5,190 nt of DNA from Paracoccaceae bacterium (GTDB lineage: Bacteria > Pseudomonadota > Alphaproteobacteria > Rhodobacterales > Rhodobacteraceae): contig SKOX01000141.1 of the NCBI GenBank assembly GCA_007119835.1, forward strand, positions 1 to 5,190, read 5' to 3'. The position numbers and the translations under genes were made by a program. Positions within the stretch are counted from its first letter, which is position 1, and each line of letters starts with the position of its first letter. The notes beneath the pieces were generated by a model, which did no database searches, had not been told where the DNA came from, and saw nothing but the letters and a program-made list of their open reading frames with translations. Positions 5,099 through 5,190 of this stretch are shown here, in pieces.

Positions 5099-5190
5099 GC
5101 TGCTCTCCGGGGCGCTGCCTTTTCCCGAACCAGTTCGGTGAAGCCGCTCGGCCGTAGTCGGACCTCGACACCGTCCAGCCGAACATCGAC
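5095..5190 (-). CDS. C-terminal tail of an upstream gene, possibly a serine recombinase
   Basis: A frame enters from the right edge and ends in TGA at 5097-5095, giving 31 residues that start VDVRLDGVEVRLRPSGFTEL. The stop overlaps the ATG of the HTH gene. A strand such as GVEVRLRPSGFTELVRE near the end followed by an alanine- and arginine-rich tail resembles the C-terminus of large serine recombinases that accompany this HTH family. Too little is visible for a firm call. Coding status rests on the ATGA overlap and the coherent tail sequence. Confidence 0.45.
   Translation of the reverse strand, partial: VDVRLDGVEVRLRPSGFTELVREKAAPRRAA

Overview
The window is GC-rich bacterial DNA, most likely from an alphaproteobacterium. 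The support is an IS630-type transposase of the kind common in rhizobia, a LexA box in the alphaproteobacterial direct-repeat form (GAAC-N7-GAAC), and accessory proteins that I associate from memory with Rhizobiales and Rhodobacterales. It looks like a patchwork accessory region: short housekeeping or stress genes interspersed with pieces of mobile elements. No rRNA, tRNA or CRISPR array is visible.

Layout from left to right. (1) The N-terminal third of an IS630-family transposase runs off the left edge on the minus strand (1-261). (2) Two plus-strand genes follow: a YecA/UPF0149-family protein with a C-terminal SEC-C zinc motif (411-1103), and an exported dienelactone-hydrolase-family enzyme (1189-1932). 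(3) About 430 bases without a confident gene (1933-2360) contain two stretches with coding-like base composition, one per strand, that may be gene remnants. (4) On the minus strand lies a glutaredoxin-MauE fusion membrane protein with a TTG start (2361-3134). Upstream of it, in the same direction, is a small five-cysteine zinc-ribbon protein (3295-3549), whose promoter is overlapped by a LexA box and which appears to give a nearly leaderless mRNA. (5) Further right on the minus strand is an N-terminally truncated copy of a helix-turn-helix protein (3622-3933). (6) Divergent from it, on the plus strand, is a GFA/CENP-V-family zinc protein with a recognisable promoter (4198-4602). (7) At the right edge, on the minus strand, is a full-length relative of the helix-turn-helix protein (4703-5098). 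Its start overlaps the end of another gene by ATGA, and only the last 31 residues of that gene are in view. It may be the site-specific recombinase that usually accompanies such proteins.

The genes do not form one pathway. Several bear on thiol, zinc or stress chemistry (glutaredoxin-MauE, GFA, SEC-C, zinc ribbon), but that link is inference. The strongest regulatory observation is the predicted SOS-controlled, near-leaderless zinc-ribbon gene. The strongest evolutionary observation is the pair of diverged helix-turn-helix genes, about 81% identical over 94 residues, one of which has lost its N-terminus; this suggests two visits by related mobile elements. I do not see a clearly novel multi-gene system.
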